From assembly GCF_000003855.2 (NCBI RefSeq), contig NW_003101677.1, positions 2,360,573-2,424,572 on the forward strand: a stretch of 64,000 nucleotides of DNA, written 5' to 3'. This document shows, in pieces, positions 12,101 through 22,935 of this stretch (position 1 is the first letter of the stretch; every line of letters begins with the position of its first letter). A program made the position numbers and the translations under genes. Source of the DNA: Blastomyces gilchristii SLH14081. Lineage: Eukaryota; Ascomycota; Eurotiomycetes; Onygenales; Ajellomycetaceae. The notes below the pieces were generated by a model. The model saw nothing but the letters and a program-made list of their open reading frames with translations, ran no database searches and was not told where the DNA came from.

Positions 12101-14064
12101 TTGCTTCAATCAAGAAACTCTTATGATGACAGGTTCACTGAGCTCAGAGACTGAGTGAGTTCTGATTCAAGATAGAATATATCAAGAAAACTAAGAACTC
12201 AGTGAATGAACTCTCTCACAGATCAGACTATATTAAGAAGATCAGAGCAACAGACATAGAGAGACTAGAGAAGATAGAAAAGCTTCACAGAATGCTCAGA
12301 CTGAGTGTTGCAAAGAGATTGACTGAAGAGTCTCTCAATCCTCTGCAAGAGAAGAGGGAGAAGAGAGAAAAGAAGCCTGTACAACTACTCTCTATAACAC
12401 TGAGAGTCAACACTCTGAAAATCTTCATGAGAATTCTTGAAGAGAGTATCTATAATCTGAAGAGTTTATGAGCTTTGAGAAGTACTGTAGAAGACCTGAT
12501 GTAAGAGAAAACAGAGTATAAGTCTTCATAAGATCTTCTATTCAGATTGTCTGAACTGCAACTGAAGAATGAATATACTCAGCATATTTAAAAACTACTC
12601 ACAGCAGAGATCAATCCTGTAGAAACAAAGAATTGAAGAGACTTAAATGATCTCTTGTAAAGAGAGGGCTGGATTTATGTGCCTGTAAATGAGTTTCTAC
12701 ACATAGAACTTATTAAAAGATATCATGACTCTTCTCTAGTGAGTCATTTTACAGATACTAGAACTCATGAGTTGCTTGCAAGGAAATACTTCTGATCAAA
12801 GATGTGAGAACTTGTGAAGAAGATAGTAGATTCTTATACTGTTTATCAGAGTTCACAGATAGTGCAGTTCAGACTATATAAAGAACTCACTCCTCTATTC
12901 ATTCTGTGAGAACCTTGGAAACAGCTAGGAATGAATGCTCTTGTGAGTCTCTCTGAAAGCAAGGACATATATGATGCCTGCTTTGACAGTGTACTGGTGA
13001 TAGTAAATCACTTCATCAAGATGGCACACTTTATACTCATCTGCAAGGACTTGAAGTCAAAGAATTTGACTCACATCTTTGTCTGTGATGTGATTCAGTT
13101 ACATGAGTTGTCTATAAACATTGTCTCAGACAGAGAATCAATCTTTGCAGGAGAGTTCTGATCTGATCTGATAACTATACTGAAGATCTTGTGAGATCTA
13201 AGCATGACTTTTCATCAACAGACAGATGATCAGATAGAATACCTGATGAGTATATTGAAACAGTATCTGCAGTGCTTTGTCAATTATAATCAGAATGACT
13301 GAATGTATTGATTATTACTTACAGAGTTTGTATATAACAACTCAAAGCATGTCAGCACAGATAAAACTCTCTTTGAGATACTCACTGAGACTCATCTGCA
13401 GATGATCTTGATGAACCTGCAAGAGTACACTATAGAGTGTGGTGATGCCTGTGAACAGGCTGAGAGAATTCAGGAGATCTGAGAGAAAGTCTGTGAATTC
13501 TTGAGAAAGGCTCAAGAGTATCAGAAGAGATACTATGACTTCAAGCATATCACAAAGAGTTTCAAGAAAGATGATAGAGTCTGACTGAGTCTAGAAAACA
13601 TCATCATACAGAGATCTAGCAAGAAGCTGAATCTCTTGCAGATAGAGTCTTACAAGATTGTGAAGAAAGTTAGCTTACAGTTCTACAGATTGAAACTGTT
13701 ATCTGAGTTACAGATGTACAATGTTTTTCATGTCTCTTTGCTCTGTGAATATAAGAAATTCTCAGAAGAGAACTCTGTGACTCATCACTCTGTCTGTGAA
13801 GCACTAGAGAGTGAAAGAGAATATCAGGTCAAAGAGATTATTGACTCAGAGAAGTGAGATCACAAGCTCTGATTCAAGATTCAGTGACAAGAATATTCTG
13901 ATAAGATGAATGAGTTCACTTGAGAATCATCTGAGTAGATAAGACATCTGCAGAAGCTGAGACATGACTTTCATGCTGCAAATTCTGATAAGTCAGAATG
14001 ACACAGTCTTTGCTAAGAATCTGATTGTGATAAAGATATTAACACTGTCATTTACAAACTCTAG
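9139..14064 (+). pseudogene. gypsy-1 gag-pol polyprotein with chromodomain
   Basis: Single frame from ATG 9139, about 1640 codons, interrupted mainly by TGA at Trp codons and a few TAG/TAA. Gag ends in a CCHC knuckle, CFICSKSEHLCANC (10165-10206). The protease site is degraded to NSGS at 10378 (family D-S/T-G). The RT catalytic box is YLND at 11368-11379, the first Asp lost to Asn by G-to-A. RNase H lies about 11830-12180. Integrase has a zinc site with both Cys now Tyr (near 12840) and a core with SDRESIF at 13126. A chromodomain spans about 13816-13990 (YQVKEIID...FKIQW). Stop may be 14014-14016 or 14062-14064. Gag and pol in one frame is typical of Tf1-like chromoviruses. Confidence 0.93.
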
Positions 14065-14295
14065 TCTACAAGATAATGGGTTTCTACTGAGATGAACAGT
14101 CTGCAGTATATACAAGAGAAGAAGAAAACATGTTCTCATTAAAGCTAAAAAACAAGAAAATAAACAGGGCTGTAAATACAATTTAGAGATCAATAAAGAA
14201 AAAACAAAGAAAATTCACACTCACATCACTAATATCTGTGATACTCAATCCTCTCACAACTACCAATTTCCCTCTTCAAAGAAGCAGAGAGTATT

Positions 14296-15755
14296 ATGCT
14301 CATAGTACAGACAATTATTACATTTGATGTGAAGATTATCAGAAATGCACAGACTTCAGAGAAGCTGAATATCAGAGTACATGCAGTTGCAGCAGGGCCT
14401 TGAAAACTGGTCATCTGCATGTGTGATCAGATATCTCTTATGAAGCTGTGTTCACTCTCTCAGTTGTGCTGAAGTATTCAGTCTGAAAATAATGAGAATA
14501 CAGAGAGAGAGCTCATCTGTTCAGGTCAACTTCTGTTACAAATTCATGACATTTGCATTGCCTTGATTATCCGGATTTTGCAGGTACTCAGAAACTCATC
14601 TCTCATTGACAATGAGATTGTGAAAATGCGCTGCAGTGTAAGGACCATTGGTAGAGAACCTAGACATATTCACATATGTCTGGTCAGAGATTGTGTGAGC
14701 AGGGAGAGGATGATTGTAGGCCTGCAGAACTGCAGGAGACACTGGCAACACTGAGAGCTTCACAAGAACTGTCAGCTAGAGTCTGTAAGGAATTACTTGT
14801 GAGAAGACTTACAGCAAAGAAGAGAACTGCACTGCTTGAAGCCAGGGGCTGGCCTGGGGGAGGAATGGGGTGAGCCGCTGGCCTGAAGATCGGGTGCAGT
14901 GATGAGGCTGAAAGAGATGGAGATACAGTTGTGAGCAGCAGCATCTCTGCTCCATCAGCTGGTAAAAAGCAATCAGAGGAGTCACAGGGACACTCACAAG
15001 AAGCTCAGCAGCAGTCAGACATTGTTTATGAAGATATTGAAATTGAAAAAATTTTTATTCTTGAGAAGTTCTTGAATCAATATGCAGATATTGTCAGGAA
15101 CACTCTCTCTCTGTTATCTGAGTGAAAATACTTCACAGATGAATGAGAATACTCACAGTTTGTGAGGATGAAAGCTGTTACAGAAAAAGAGAAAAGAAGA
15201 TGAGATTCTGTGAACAGATCTGAGATATTTATACTACTCTAGAGAGGTTTGCTTACACTGTGAGTGATTCTGCAGAACAGTCAGATCACTCTAGTAAATA
15301 AGAGTGATTGTGAATCACAGGCCTGAATCTTTCTATATGACTACAAAGAGTGATTGCAGACTGCAGACATCTTGATTCTACAATTCTACAGAGTTGATGA
15401 AAGAATGGAAAATTCCTCATAATTCTACAGTGTCAAAGAGCAATGATTTGTGAGAATAAATGAAAGATCAACTCATGAATATTTCTCTTTGATGAGAATG
15501 ATCTCACAGAGAGTGATTCATCTGTGAGATGAATCTGTGTGATGATTATACAAGAATCTCATGAAAATGATTGAGAGTCAACTGAAACCCTTCTGTATGA
15601 AAGGTGTGAGATGAATCTGTGTGATAGTCAGAGAAGGATCTGTAGATCACAAAGAATCTCACAGAATAAGAAACTGAGTGACAGACTCTTTTCTCTTCAT
15701 AGTAACAAGGGATTTTTCCTCACTGAGGTTTTTTATAGATGTGAAGGATTTTTAG
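14296..15755 (+). pseudogene. extra sense ORF downstream of pol in gypsy-1 ('ORF3'), function unknown
   Basis: Between pol and the 3' LTR lies about 1.5 kb of further reading frame on the sense strand. A frame from ATG 14296 stays open, apart from TGA at likely Trp sites, to 14754. It overlaps a second frame that starts at ATG 14676 and continues with only Trp/Gln-type stops to TAG 15753-15755 (360 codons). The second frame has an Ala/Leu/Arg-rich helix near 14720-14850, a Ser/Gln-rich linker, then a hydrophobic segment with FILEKFLNQY. The same two-frame structure is recognisable in copies 2 and 3. The shift could be an indel, an intron or programmed. I recognise no family; it is not evidently an env gene. 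Confidence 0.6.
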
Positions 15756-15820
15756 TGAGTATCACTGCAGTGCTGAGCTGACTATGAAGTCACTCAGTGA
15801 AAGGCTTTGCAGATGAAGTC

Positions 15821-15837
15821 TTAGAGAGAGAAGAGTA
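15821..15837 (+). promoter_or_regulatory. polypurine tract of gypsy-1 copy 1
   Basis: The purine-rich run TTAGAGAGAGAAGAGTA abuts the 3' LTR start at 15838. The reverse complement of this tract occupies the same position next to the 3' LTR in copies 2 and 3 (after 21395 and after 41824). In LTR retrotransposons such a tract primes plus-strand DNA synthesis. Confidence 0.8.
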
Positions 15838-16094
15838 TGTAAGAAATCCTGCTTCTCACAGATTCTTTACCTCTATTCCTATCTCTCATGTAATCAATAG
15901 AGCTAGCAGCCCTTGGCTACACACAACTATATAGACTGGAATTCGCGAATACTATTCACAACTCAGCTTGAATGCTATGATACATTTGACTTCTACATTT
16001 ATCTTCCTACCATGAACACTTCTAGTAGTTAACAGTACATATCACACCAAGCTGCAAACACCTGAATAATCGCCTGCGAGCACTTATTCTTACA
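15838..16094 (+). repeat. gypsy-1 3' LTR (copy 1)
   Basis: 257 bp, TGTAAGAA to TTCTTACA, followed by the ACTGC TSD. In its first 90 bp nearly every difference from the 5' LTR is a C-to-T change in CpG or CpC context on one strand or the other (CCCGCTCC to CCTGCTTC, GGGC to GAGC, AACC to AATC). This makes the pair a good internal record of the mutation spectrum. Confidence 0.95.
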
Positions 16095-16099
16095 ACTGC

Positions 16100-18230
16100 A
16101 GTTTTTATTGATATAAAAGATATATTTAATCATGTTTCAAAGTCTAAGATGATTCAAACTTTGAAGATGTTAAAACTATCACTTTGTTTAATAAAATGAG
16201 TTGATTATTTCATATCTAAAAGAATTATACAACTATTCTTTGATGAAAGAAAACAAGATAAAACTGAGATAAAAATAGAAGTATCACAAGAATCACCAAT
16301 CTCACCTGTTTTATTTGCAATATACACTGCATATCTATTCAAGAATAGAGAGATGAAAATAGTGAGATCTTCAAGTTATATAGATGATATTGATCTACTC
16401 TACAGTTCAAAGACAATCAAAGAGAATTTAGAAGTGATTGAGAAAGCAGTAAAGAAAATCTTTGTTAGAGCAGATATCAATCTAATTCAATTTAATATGA
16501 ATAAAACTGAGTTAATTCACTTTTTTCTCAGATTTAATAAGAAAGAACTAAGTCTAACTCTTTTGAATAAAGAGATTAAACTCAGTTTAAATGTCAAATG
16601 ACTAGAAGTATGATTAAACTCCAAGTTGAGTTTTAAATATCATATTCAACAAAGAATCATGAAGACAGAGAGACTACTGAATAGTATAATCAGACTATCA
16701 AATACTGAGAGAGGTCTATCTTTTCAGGCTATGAGACAGTTATACATAGCCTGTATTATCTCAGTAGCTGATTATGAAGTTCAAGTTTGATGAAACAATC
16801 AAGATAACTTCACTGAACTGTTTCAAAGTCTATAAAACAGAGCTTTGAGAAGAATTCTGAGAGCATTCAAATCATCTTCTATTAAAGTAATGAAAATTGA
16901 AGCTTCAATTCCATCTTCTGCTATTCAATTTGAAAAGACCTGTATAAACTATACTCTGAGAGTCATGAAGATGAGCTTAAATCATATAATCAGAGAAAGA
17001 GTCTCTTCTTCATTTTCATCAGTTAACTCAGGAAATGAACTGGATTGAAATAGATTTCTTGATTGAAATAAGAATAATACTTTAAAGAAAATGCTCTCTC
17101 AACTGTATAGACTATGTTCACTTATTAAGAATCAATTTTCTTCATTAAATATTGAGAAAATTGATCATGAGAAGATATCTCTCTGAAGAGAAAAGCTGAA
17201 ATCTCTCATAGACTTACAAATAAGTGAACTATCTAAAGAGAGAGAATATGAACTGCATTTAAAGAAGATCTCTACAATCAATATAAAAGACTCTATTCTG
17301 ATTTACTCAGATGACTTAAAAAATAAGAATTTGAATAGATTAGATACAGGCATTGCTTATACTGAAGATAATATCAATTTTATCTCAGATTTCTGAAATT
17401 TAGACTGTGAATCTGAAGTTTTTGATGCTGAACTATTTGCAATAGTGAAAGCTTTCAAACTCATTGAAATAAAATCTTATAAAAGAGAAAATAGTTTGAA
17501 AGAGATATGAATATTCTCTGATAGTCAAGCTGCTTTAAAAAGACTTAGAAATAGTCAGATTCATAATGATCAAATGAATCTTGAACTGATTTTAAACTCT
17601 GTGTTGAAAATTCAAAAGAGAAGAATATCTAAACTGATAATTCATTTGCATTGAGTTCCTGCTCATATGAATATTCATGATAATGAATTGGCTGATTCAG
17701 CTGTAAAAAAGAGTTCAGAATTAAGCAGATCTATTCAAAAAACAGTGTTCTGATCTTTCATAAAGAGAAAGATAAAAGAATCTTGTTTAAATAAGTGAAA
17801 TGAAAGCTGGCAGAAACAAAAGAAGAGCATACATTATTCAAGATTTAAGATAAAATCAAAGTGGAAATCTTGTGCAATTAAATGTAAAAAGAAAATATTC
17901 TCATTCATAATTCAGCTAAAACTAAGACATGGTTATTTCAAATCCTATATACAAAGATTTCATGATAGATTTGATTCAACAAAGTGCTCATTCTGCAATA
18001 TAAATGAAAATCCTGAGTATATTGTAATACATTGTGCATTTTACAATAGTCTCAGAGTCAGATTAAAGAAGAAGTATGATTTAAATCAATTAAATATGAG
18101 GTTCTTATTCTCAACTGAGACAGGAATTAAATACTTAATAGACTTTCTATCAGAAACTCAAGCAGCTATAAGAAAATGACTCAATTCAGAAGTATCTGAA
18201 TATGAAGAGGTGGAAATTGATTAGATATAG
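16100..18230 (+). pseudogene. LINE ORF2, part 2 (RT, RNase H, C-terminal zinc finger)
   Basis: Continues ORF2 after gypsy-1. The RT active site is YIDDIDLL at 16377-16400, preceded by SPISPVLFAIY. RNase H follows, with YSDD near 17300, a central Glu (AELFAI) near 17430, FSDSQAAL near 17515 and the HWVPAHMN...DN segment near 17645-17690. A terminal Cys/His finger begins CSFCN at 17985 and ends with HC at 18030-18035, one His apparently changed to Tyr. The frame stop is probably TAG 18228-18230. The TAG two codons earlier is CAG in LINE 2, so it is likely a mutation. Confidence 0.9.
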
Positions 18231-18584
18231 TCTGTTAAAACAGCTATACACTAACTTTTAATAATTTTATTTTGTTATAGTCTCTCTTTACTATACTTGT
18301 TTCTTTCTGTTCTTTTCTATCTATCTATTTAATGTGTCTATCTTTAAGACTATGTTCTCTTTTCCTTTGTCATGATATTTTCAAATGATTTCAAAGTATC
18401 AGAAGGTGTTGAAATACTGCAATTTGTAAACAGTTTTTATATTCTGGGCTGGAATTTTCTGATTTTGCATATCTGAAATTGATAAGTGTATAATAGTTGA
18501 CTCTATAGATATAGGAAAAACCCTGAGAACTAAAGGTTCTCAGGTAGATGTCATAGTCTCTGACTGCATACATATATAATTGAA

Positions 18585-18614
<30 letters not shown>
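18231..18614 (+). repeat. LINE 3' UTR with (AAT)n tail, shared with SINE 2
   Basis: About 380 bp of non-coding 3' end. From roughly 18282 it is nearly identical to 63349-63679 of the tRNA-headed element, and in reverse to 31660-32000 of LINE 2. It ends in about nine AAT units that abut the TSD. A 60-codon antisense frame (18391-18573) recurs in SINE 2, but it lies entirely within the shared tail and I do not regard it as a gene. Confidence 0.85.
18523..18543 (+). other. 3' stem-loop of the LINE
   Basis: CTGAGAAC and GTTCTCAG form a perfect 8-bp stem with a 5-base loop (TAAAG). It lies about 45 bases before the (AAT)n tail. The structure is present in LINE 2 (31723-31743, one pair lost) and weakened in SINE 2 (63590-63610). 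A terminal stem-loop is what some LINE reverse transcriptases recognise, so a role in RNA selection is plausible but inferred. Confidence 0.6.
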
Positions 18615-18615
<1 letters not shown>

Positions 18616-18628
18616 CTACTGTTCAGAT

Positions 18629-21138
18629 GAGACATTATCAGACTAACAGATAAAACCTCTTAAGATAATATTTAAGATAAACAAGATGAAGCAAAGAGTA
18701 CTAGCAGTTAAATTACAACTGAAAAGCCTCTGTTAAGAGAGATTCTCAATCTTCACAGATTAACTACAAAATGTTAATAATTATTCTATTGTTATCTTAA
18801 CAGTTTACATAGTCACATGAAATTCTAATCTCAGTAAAAGATTGAAATTCAATCTTTATACACTGAATAGCTGTATTGACAAGATAATCTCTCAATTTAA
18901 GCAAGATATCAAGAATGCTGTGAGATCAAACAGTCTAACTGATATATTTAATTACATCATATGAAGTATCTTTGTGAAAGTGAAACTGATTGATACATAG
19001 TGTTAATATATAATAAAGAAATAACAGACTCAGAACTCTCTATGAAAAGATGCTGAATGAGTATTATTCTGAGATGTCAGAAACTGATAACTCTACACAT
19101 TCATCTCAAACTTACTGAGTGTAGATGTCAGACTATATTTCTCTAAATATGATGAAAATTGAATTACTTATACTGTATAAAATGCAATTAAACAGAAATA
19201 CTCTGTTCTTAATACACAGTAACATCATGAGACAGTTCTGAAATTCATGTTACTTGATAGTATACAGATCACTAATCTACACACATTCTTTGATACCTTT
19301 CAGTCTGTTATTATGAAATTGAAGATGATGAATACTTTTCTCTCACATGTATGAATACTTGATATCTTCTATTCAGTTTTACTTAACAATTGCAGGGATT
19401 ATATTCAAAAGAAAATAGAGAAGAAACAGGATTTTAAATTCATAGCAGTGATATTGCATGTTGATCCTCTCATGAAGAAGATCTGTTCACAGCTTAATTC
19501 TTCAAAAGATAAAAAGATTCTATGGCATACAGATTCTGCAGCTAACTATGCTATAATAGCTACAACAGCTACAATGTCTATTAATTTCAATAACAATACA
19601 TTGAATTCAGTCTGTGAAGATTATACTGAACATAGTTGTGATAGTTTATAAGAGAGCTTCTGCAATTATCAGAGATCAGATAATTCATCTACATGTTCTA
19701 AATATAAGAGATCTCATTTTAATAACTGTAATTGATCAATTCTGACAGTGCTTCAGATATTGAAGAATCTACAACACTGCAAGAATAAAGAAATTCAAAG
19801 AAAAGAAGAAAAAGATCAATAGTGAGAGTAGAACTTAACTATCTATTCCAGATAATTCAGAGACCTTTCAGATAGTAAATCTCATAGAGGTTATAAATGT
19901 ATCAGTCTGTTTCATGAAACCTCACAAGAATTCCCTCACTATATGAGATAGTGATGCTGGATGCCATATAGCAAGTGATAGATGATAATTTTCAAAGCTC
20001 ATAGCAATCAACAGTTCAACAGTTCAAGTGACTAATAAGATCATTCTGAAGATTCAGAGTGTCAGCACTGTGTTCATCTCAGTGAGTGAAAGATTGATAG
20101 AATTTAATTATATATACTACATAGTGTAACTATCTGCAAATCTGATCTCTGCTGAGCTAATGAAGCATCAGAGCTATATTCATCATAATATACCAGTTAA
20201 TACTGCGAACTATTTTGAGTTTCTGTCATCTATTAATAGTAATATCTTCTACATCAATCTGTTCTATAATAATATTTACATTCTATCTGACAGCTCACTG
20301 ATATTTTATAATATAATGAACAATCTGATGTATGAAGTAGTGATCTATATAACTGTTCTGAAATTAAAGACAATCTCAACAGATTATAATCTGAATGCAG
20401 AATGCTTGAGACCGTTCAACTATGAGAAGAATGAACAGTTATTCAACTCTAAGAATTCAGATACTAATGTCTTTATTATCTTATCTTTAACTTGATTATC
20501 TGCGGTTCTTTCAAAACAGCTTCTGATAGATGAGTGATATTATCAACCTAGTTATATCACTGAAAATAGTATATTAAAAATGATCAGAGATCTGTGATTT
20601 GATATTATTATTATCAGTCTGAAGAAACTATTATTCTATACTATATGTATTAAGACTAAACAGAAACATGCTTTCTACAAGAATTTTACACCACATCATG
20701 TCACTCACAAGACCTTGAAGATTTCAGTGAATATATTCAATAGTGATGAAACTCTTAAGACTGAAAATAATATATCATCTTATACTGATAAGAAGCTTAT
20801 AATAGTAATAATAGATGATATCACTCGGATAAGATGAATATTTATATTAAAATATAAGATTGAGATATTAAGATATCTACAGATCTTTAATCAATTTATC
20901 AAGACTCTGCTGAGATATAGCATCACAATTATTCACTCAGACTGTGAAGAATTGAATTTAAATGCAGCTATAGCATATATACTCAGTGAAGTAATAAAAT
21001 GAGAGCTGACTCTCTCTTATACTTTATAGCAAGATAAAGTATCCGAACAATCAATCAGTCTGATTATTGAGAAGTTTTAATCACTATTAATAGATTCTTT
21101 CACTTCTGAAAAGATGTGAAGTGAAACAGTTATTACAG
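18629..21138 (+). pseudogene. copia gag, protease and integrase (first part)
   Basis: Continues the copia frame after LINE 1. Gag runs to about 19740 and ends near a degraded Cys/His knuckle (CSKYKRSHFNNC, about 19697-19735, one Cys now Tyr). The protease region has WDSDAGCH near 19945-19968, matching the copia pattern W-x-D-S-G-A-x-x-H with the Gly displaced. Integrase follows: a DDITR-type segment near 20815 and HSDCEELN near 20935-20960, which corresponds to the second catalytic Asp region. It is interrupted at 21138 by gypsy-1 copy 2 and resumes in frame at 30447. Many Trp and Gln codons are stops. Confidence 0.78.
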
Positions 21139-21395
21139 TGTAAGAATAAGTGCTCGCAGGCGATTATTCAGGTGTTTGCAGCTTGGTGTGATATGTACTG
21201 TTAACTACTAGAAGTATTCATAGTGAAAAGATAAATATAGAGATCAAATGTATAATAGCATTCAAGCTGAGTTATGAATAGTATTCACAAACTTCAGTCT
21301 ATATAGTTATGTGTAGTCAAGAGCCGCTAACTCTATTGATTATATAAGAGATAGAAATAGAGATAAAGAATTTACAAGAAGTAAGATTTATTACA
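21139..21395 (-). repeat. gypsy-1 3' LTR (copy 2)
   Basis: Left-hand LTR of the reverse-oriented element, TGTAAGAATAAG to TTATTACA. It keeps CTCGCAGGCGA near its outer edge, which is CTCACAGGTGA in its partner at 30185-30441. The reverse complement of the polypurine tract (TACTCTCTTCTCTCTAAG) follows at 21396-21413. Confidence 0.93.
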
Positions 21396-21480
21396 TACTC
21401 TCTTCTCTCTAAGACTTCATCTGTGAAGCCTTTCACTGAGTGATTTCATAGAATCAGACTCAGCACTGCAGTGATACTCA

Positions 21481-22935
21481 CTAAAAACTCTTCACATCTA
21501 TAAAAAAAAACCTCAGTGAGAAAAAATCTCTTATTATTATAAAGAAAAAAGAGTTTGTTACTCAGTTTCTTATTCTGTAAGATTCTTTATAACCTGCAGA
21601 TCTTTCTCTGACTATTATACAGATTCATCTCACATCTTTTATACAGAAGAGTTCTGATTCACTCTTAATCATTTCTGTGAGATTCTTGTATAATTATCAT
21701 ATAAATTCATCTCACAGATGAATCACTTTCTGTGAGATCACTATTATCAAAGAGAAGTATTTATAAGTTAATCTTTCACTTATTCTCATAAATCATTATT
21801 CTTTAACACTGTAGAATTGTGAGAAATTTTTCATTCTTTTATCAACTCTGTAAAATTATAGAATTAAGATATCTACAGTCTGTAATCACTCTTTGTAGTT
21901 ATATAGAAAGATTCAGATCTGTAATTCACAATCATTCTTTCTTTACTAGAGTGCTCTGATTAGTCTATAAAATTACTTATAGTATAAACAAGTCTCTCTA
22001 GAGTAGTATAAATATTTCAGATCTATTTATAGAATCTTATCTTCTTTTTTCTTTTTCTATAACAGCTTTTATTCTCACAACTGTGAGTATTTTCATTCAT
22101 TCATAAAGTGTTTTCACTTAGATAATAGAGAGAGAGTGTTTCTGACAATATCTGTATATTAATTCAAGAACTTCTCAAGAATAAAAAAATTTTCAATTTT
22201 AATATCTTTATAAATAATATCTGGCTGTCACTGAGCTTCTTATAAGTGTCTCTGCAACTTCTCTGATTACTTCTTATCAGCTGATGAAGCAGATACATTA
22301 TTACTTATAATAGTATCTTCACTCTCTTCAGCTCTGTCACTGTATCTGATCTTCAGATCAGCAGCTAATTCTGTGTCTTCTTCAGATCAGTTTCTAGCTT
22401 CAAGCAGTGCAGTCTCACTCTTTACTGTAAGTCTCTCTATAAGTAATTTCTTACAGATTCTAGCTGATAGTTTCTGCAAAGCTTCTGATGCTGTCAGTGC
22501 TCTCTGCAGTCTCACAGATCTATAATCACCTTTCTTCTACTCATATAATCTCTGTTTAGATATATGTAAATATGTCTAGATTCTCTATCAACAGTTCTCA
22601 CACTGCAGTGCATTTTCATAATCTCATTGTCAATAAAAGATGAGTCTTCAGATATCTGTAAAATTCAGATAATTAAGACAATGCAAATGCTATGAATTTA
22701 TAACAGAAGTTAATCTGAATAGATGAGCTCTATCTTTATATCTTAATTATTTTGAGACTGAATACTTCAGTACAACTGAAGAAGTAGACACAGCTTTGTG
22801 AGAGATATCTGATTATACATGCAGATAATCAGTTCTCAAGACTCTGACATAACTGTATACACTCTGATGTTCAGCTTGTCTGAAGTCTGTGCATTTCTGA
22901 CAGTCTTTATATTAAATACAACAATTGTCTGTATC
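21481..22935 (-). pseudogene. gypsy-1 ORF3 remnant (copy 2)
   Basis: Reverse-strand equivalent of 14296-15755. The characteristic FILEKFLN segment and the Ala/Leu-rich helix can be read with scattered stops. In the early frame a stretch corresponding to DNEIVKMRCSVRT of copy 1 reads DNEIMKMHCSVRT. Conservation of reading frame between two independently decayed copies supports a real coding ancestor. Function unknown. Confidence 0.5.

Larger units (their letters stand above)
8850..16094 (+). mobile_element. Ty3/gypsy chromovirus 'gypsy-1', copy 1, complete but dead
   Basis: A complete 7245-bp LTR retrotransposon inside LINE 1 ORF2. The TSD is ACTGC at 8845-8849 and 16095-16099. The two 257-bp LTRs start TGTAAGAA and end TTCTTACA. 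Internal order: gag with CCHC, protease, RT, RNase H, integrase and chromodomain in one continuous frame (9139 to about 14064), then an extra sense ORF (14296-15755), then a polypurine tract. It is the best preserved gypsy-1 copy in the window and serves as the reference for copies 2 and 3. Confidence 0.95.
3693..18614 (+). mobile_element. Tad1-like LINE, copy 1, full length, split by gypsy-1 copy 1
   Basis: Non-LTR retrotransposon inserted in copia gag. It is flanked by an exact 14-bp TSD (TCTACTGTTCAGAT) at 3679-3692 and 18615-18628. Without the nested gypsy-1 it is about 7.7 kb: a 5' UTR with two tandem units, ORF1 with zinc knuckles (5381-7000), ORF2 with endonuclease, RT, RNase H and a C-terminal zinc finger (7030-8849 plus 16100-18230), a 3' UTR with a stem-loop, and an (AAT)n tail. 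RNase H in ORF2 together with the zinc-knuckle ORF1 fits the fungal Tad1 group. Both ORFs are riddled with stops, so it is dead. Copies 2 and 3 lie at 31660-39502 and about 50506-57520. Confidence 0.93.

Noticed and set aside
14229..14420. Antisense 63-codon frame conserved between gypsy-1 copies 1 and 2 (also 22819-23010)
   Set aside because: It lies opposite the sense ORF3 frame. C-to-T changes on the sense strand rarely create antisense stops here, so openness and similarity follow from homology of the copies. No motif supports a protein.
7030..18230. TGA read as Trp throughout the ORFs, suggesting a variant genetic code
   Set aside because: TAG and TAA also occur at former Gln codons, catalytic residues are lost (YLND, YINN, NSGS), and intact TGG codons persist. 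Copy comparisons show directed C-to-T change. A decay process explains all of this without a code change.
18391..18573. 60-codon frame repeated at 63458-63640
   Set aside because: It is antisense within the 3' UTR tail shared by LINE and SINE 2, so its conservation is that of the tail itself.
18589..18614. CRISPR-like or satellite array from repeated AAT/ATT tracts (18589, 31660, 46680, 63650)
   Set aside because: Each is a simple microsatellite tail at a LINE or SINE 3' end, abutting a TSD; there are no spacers.
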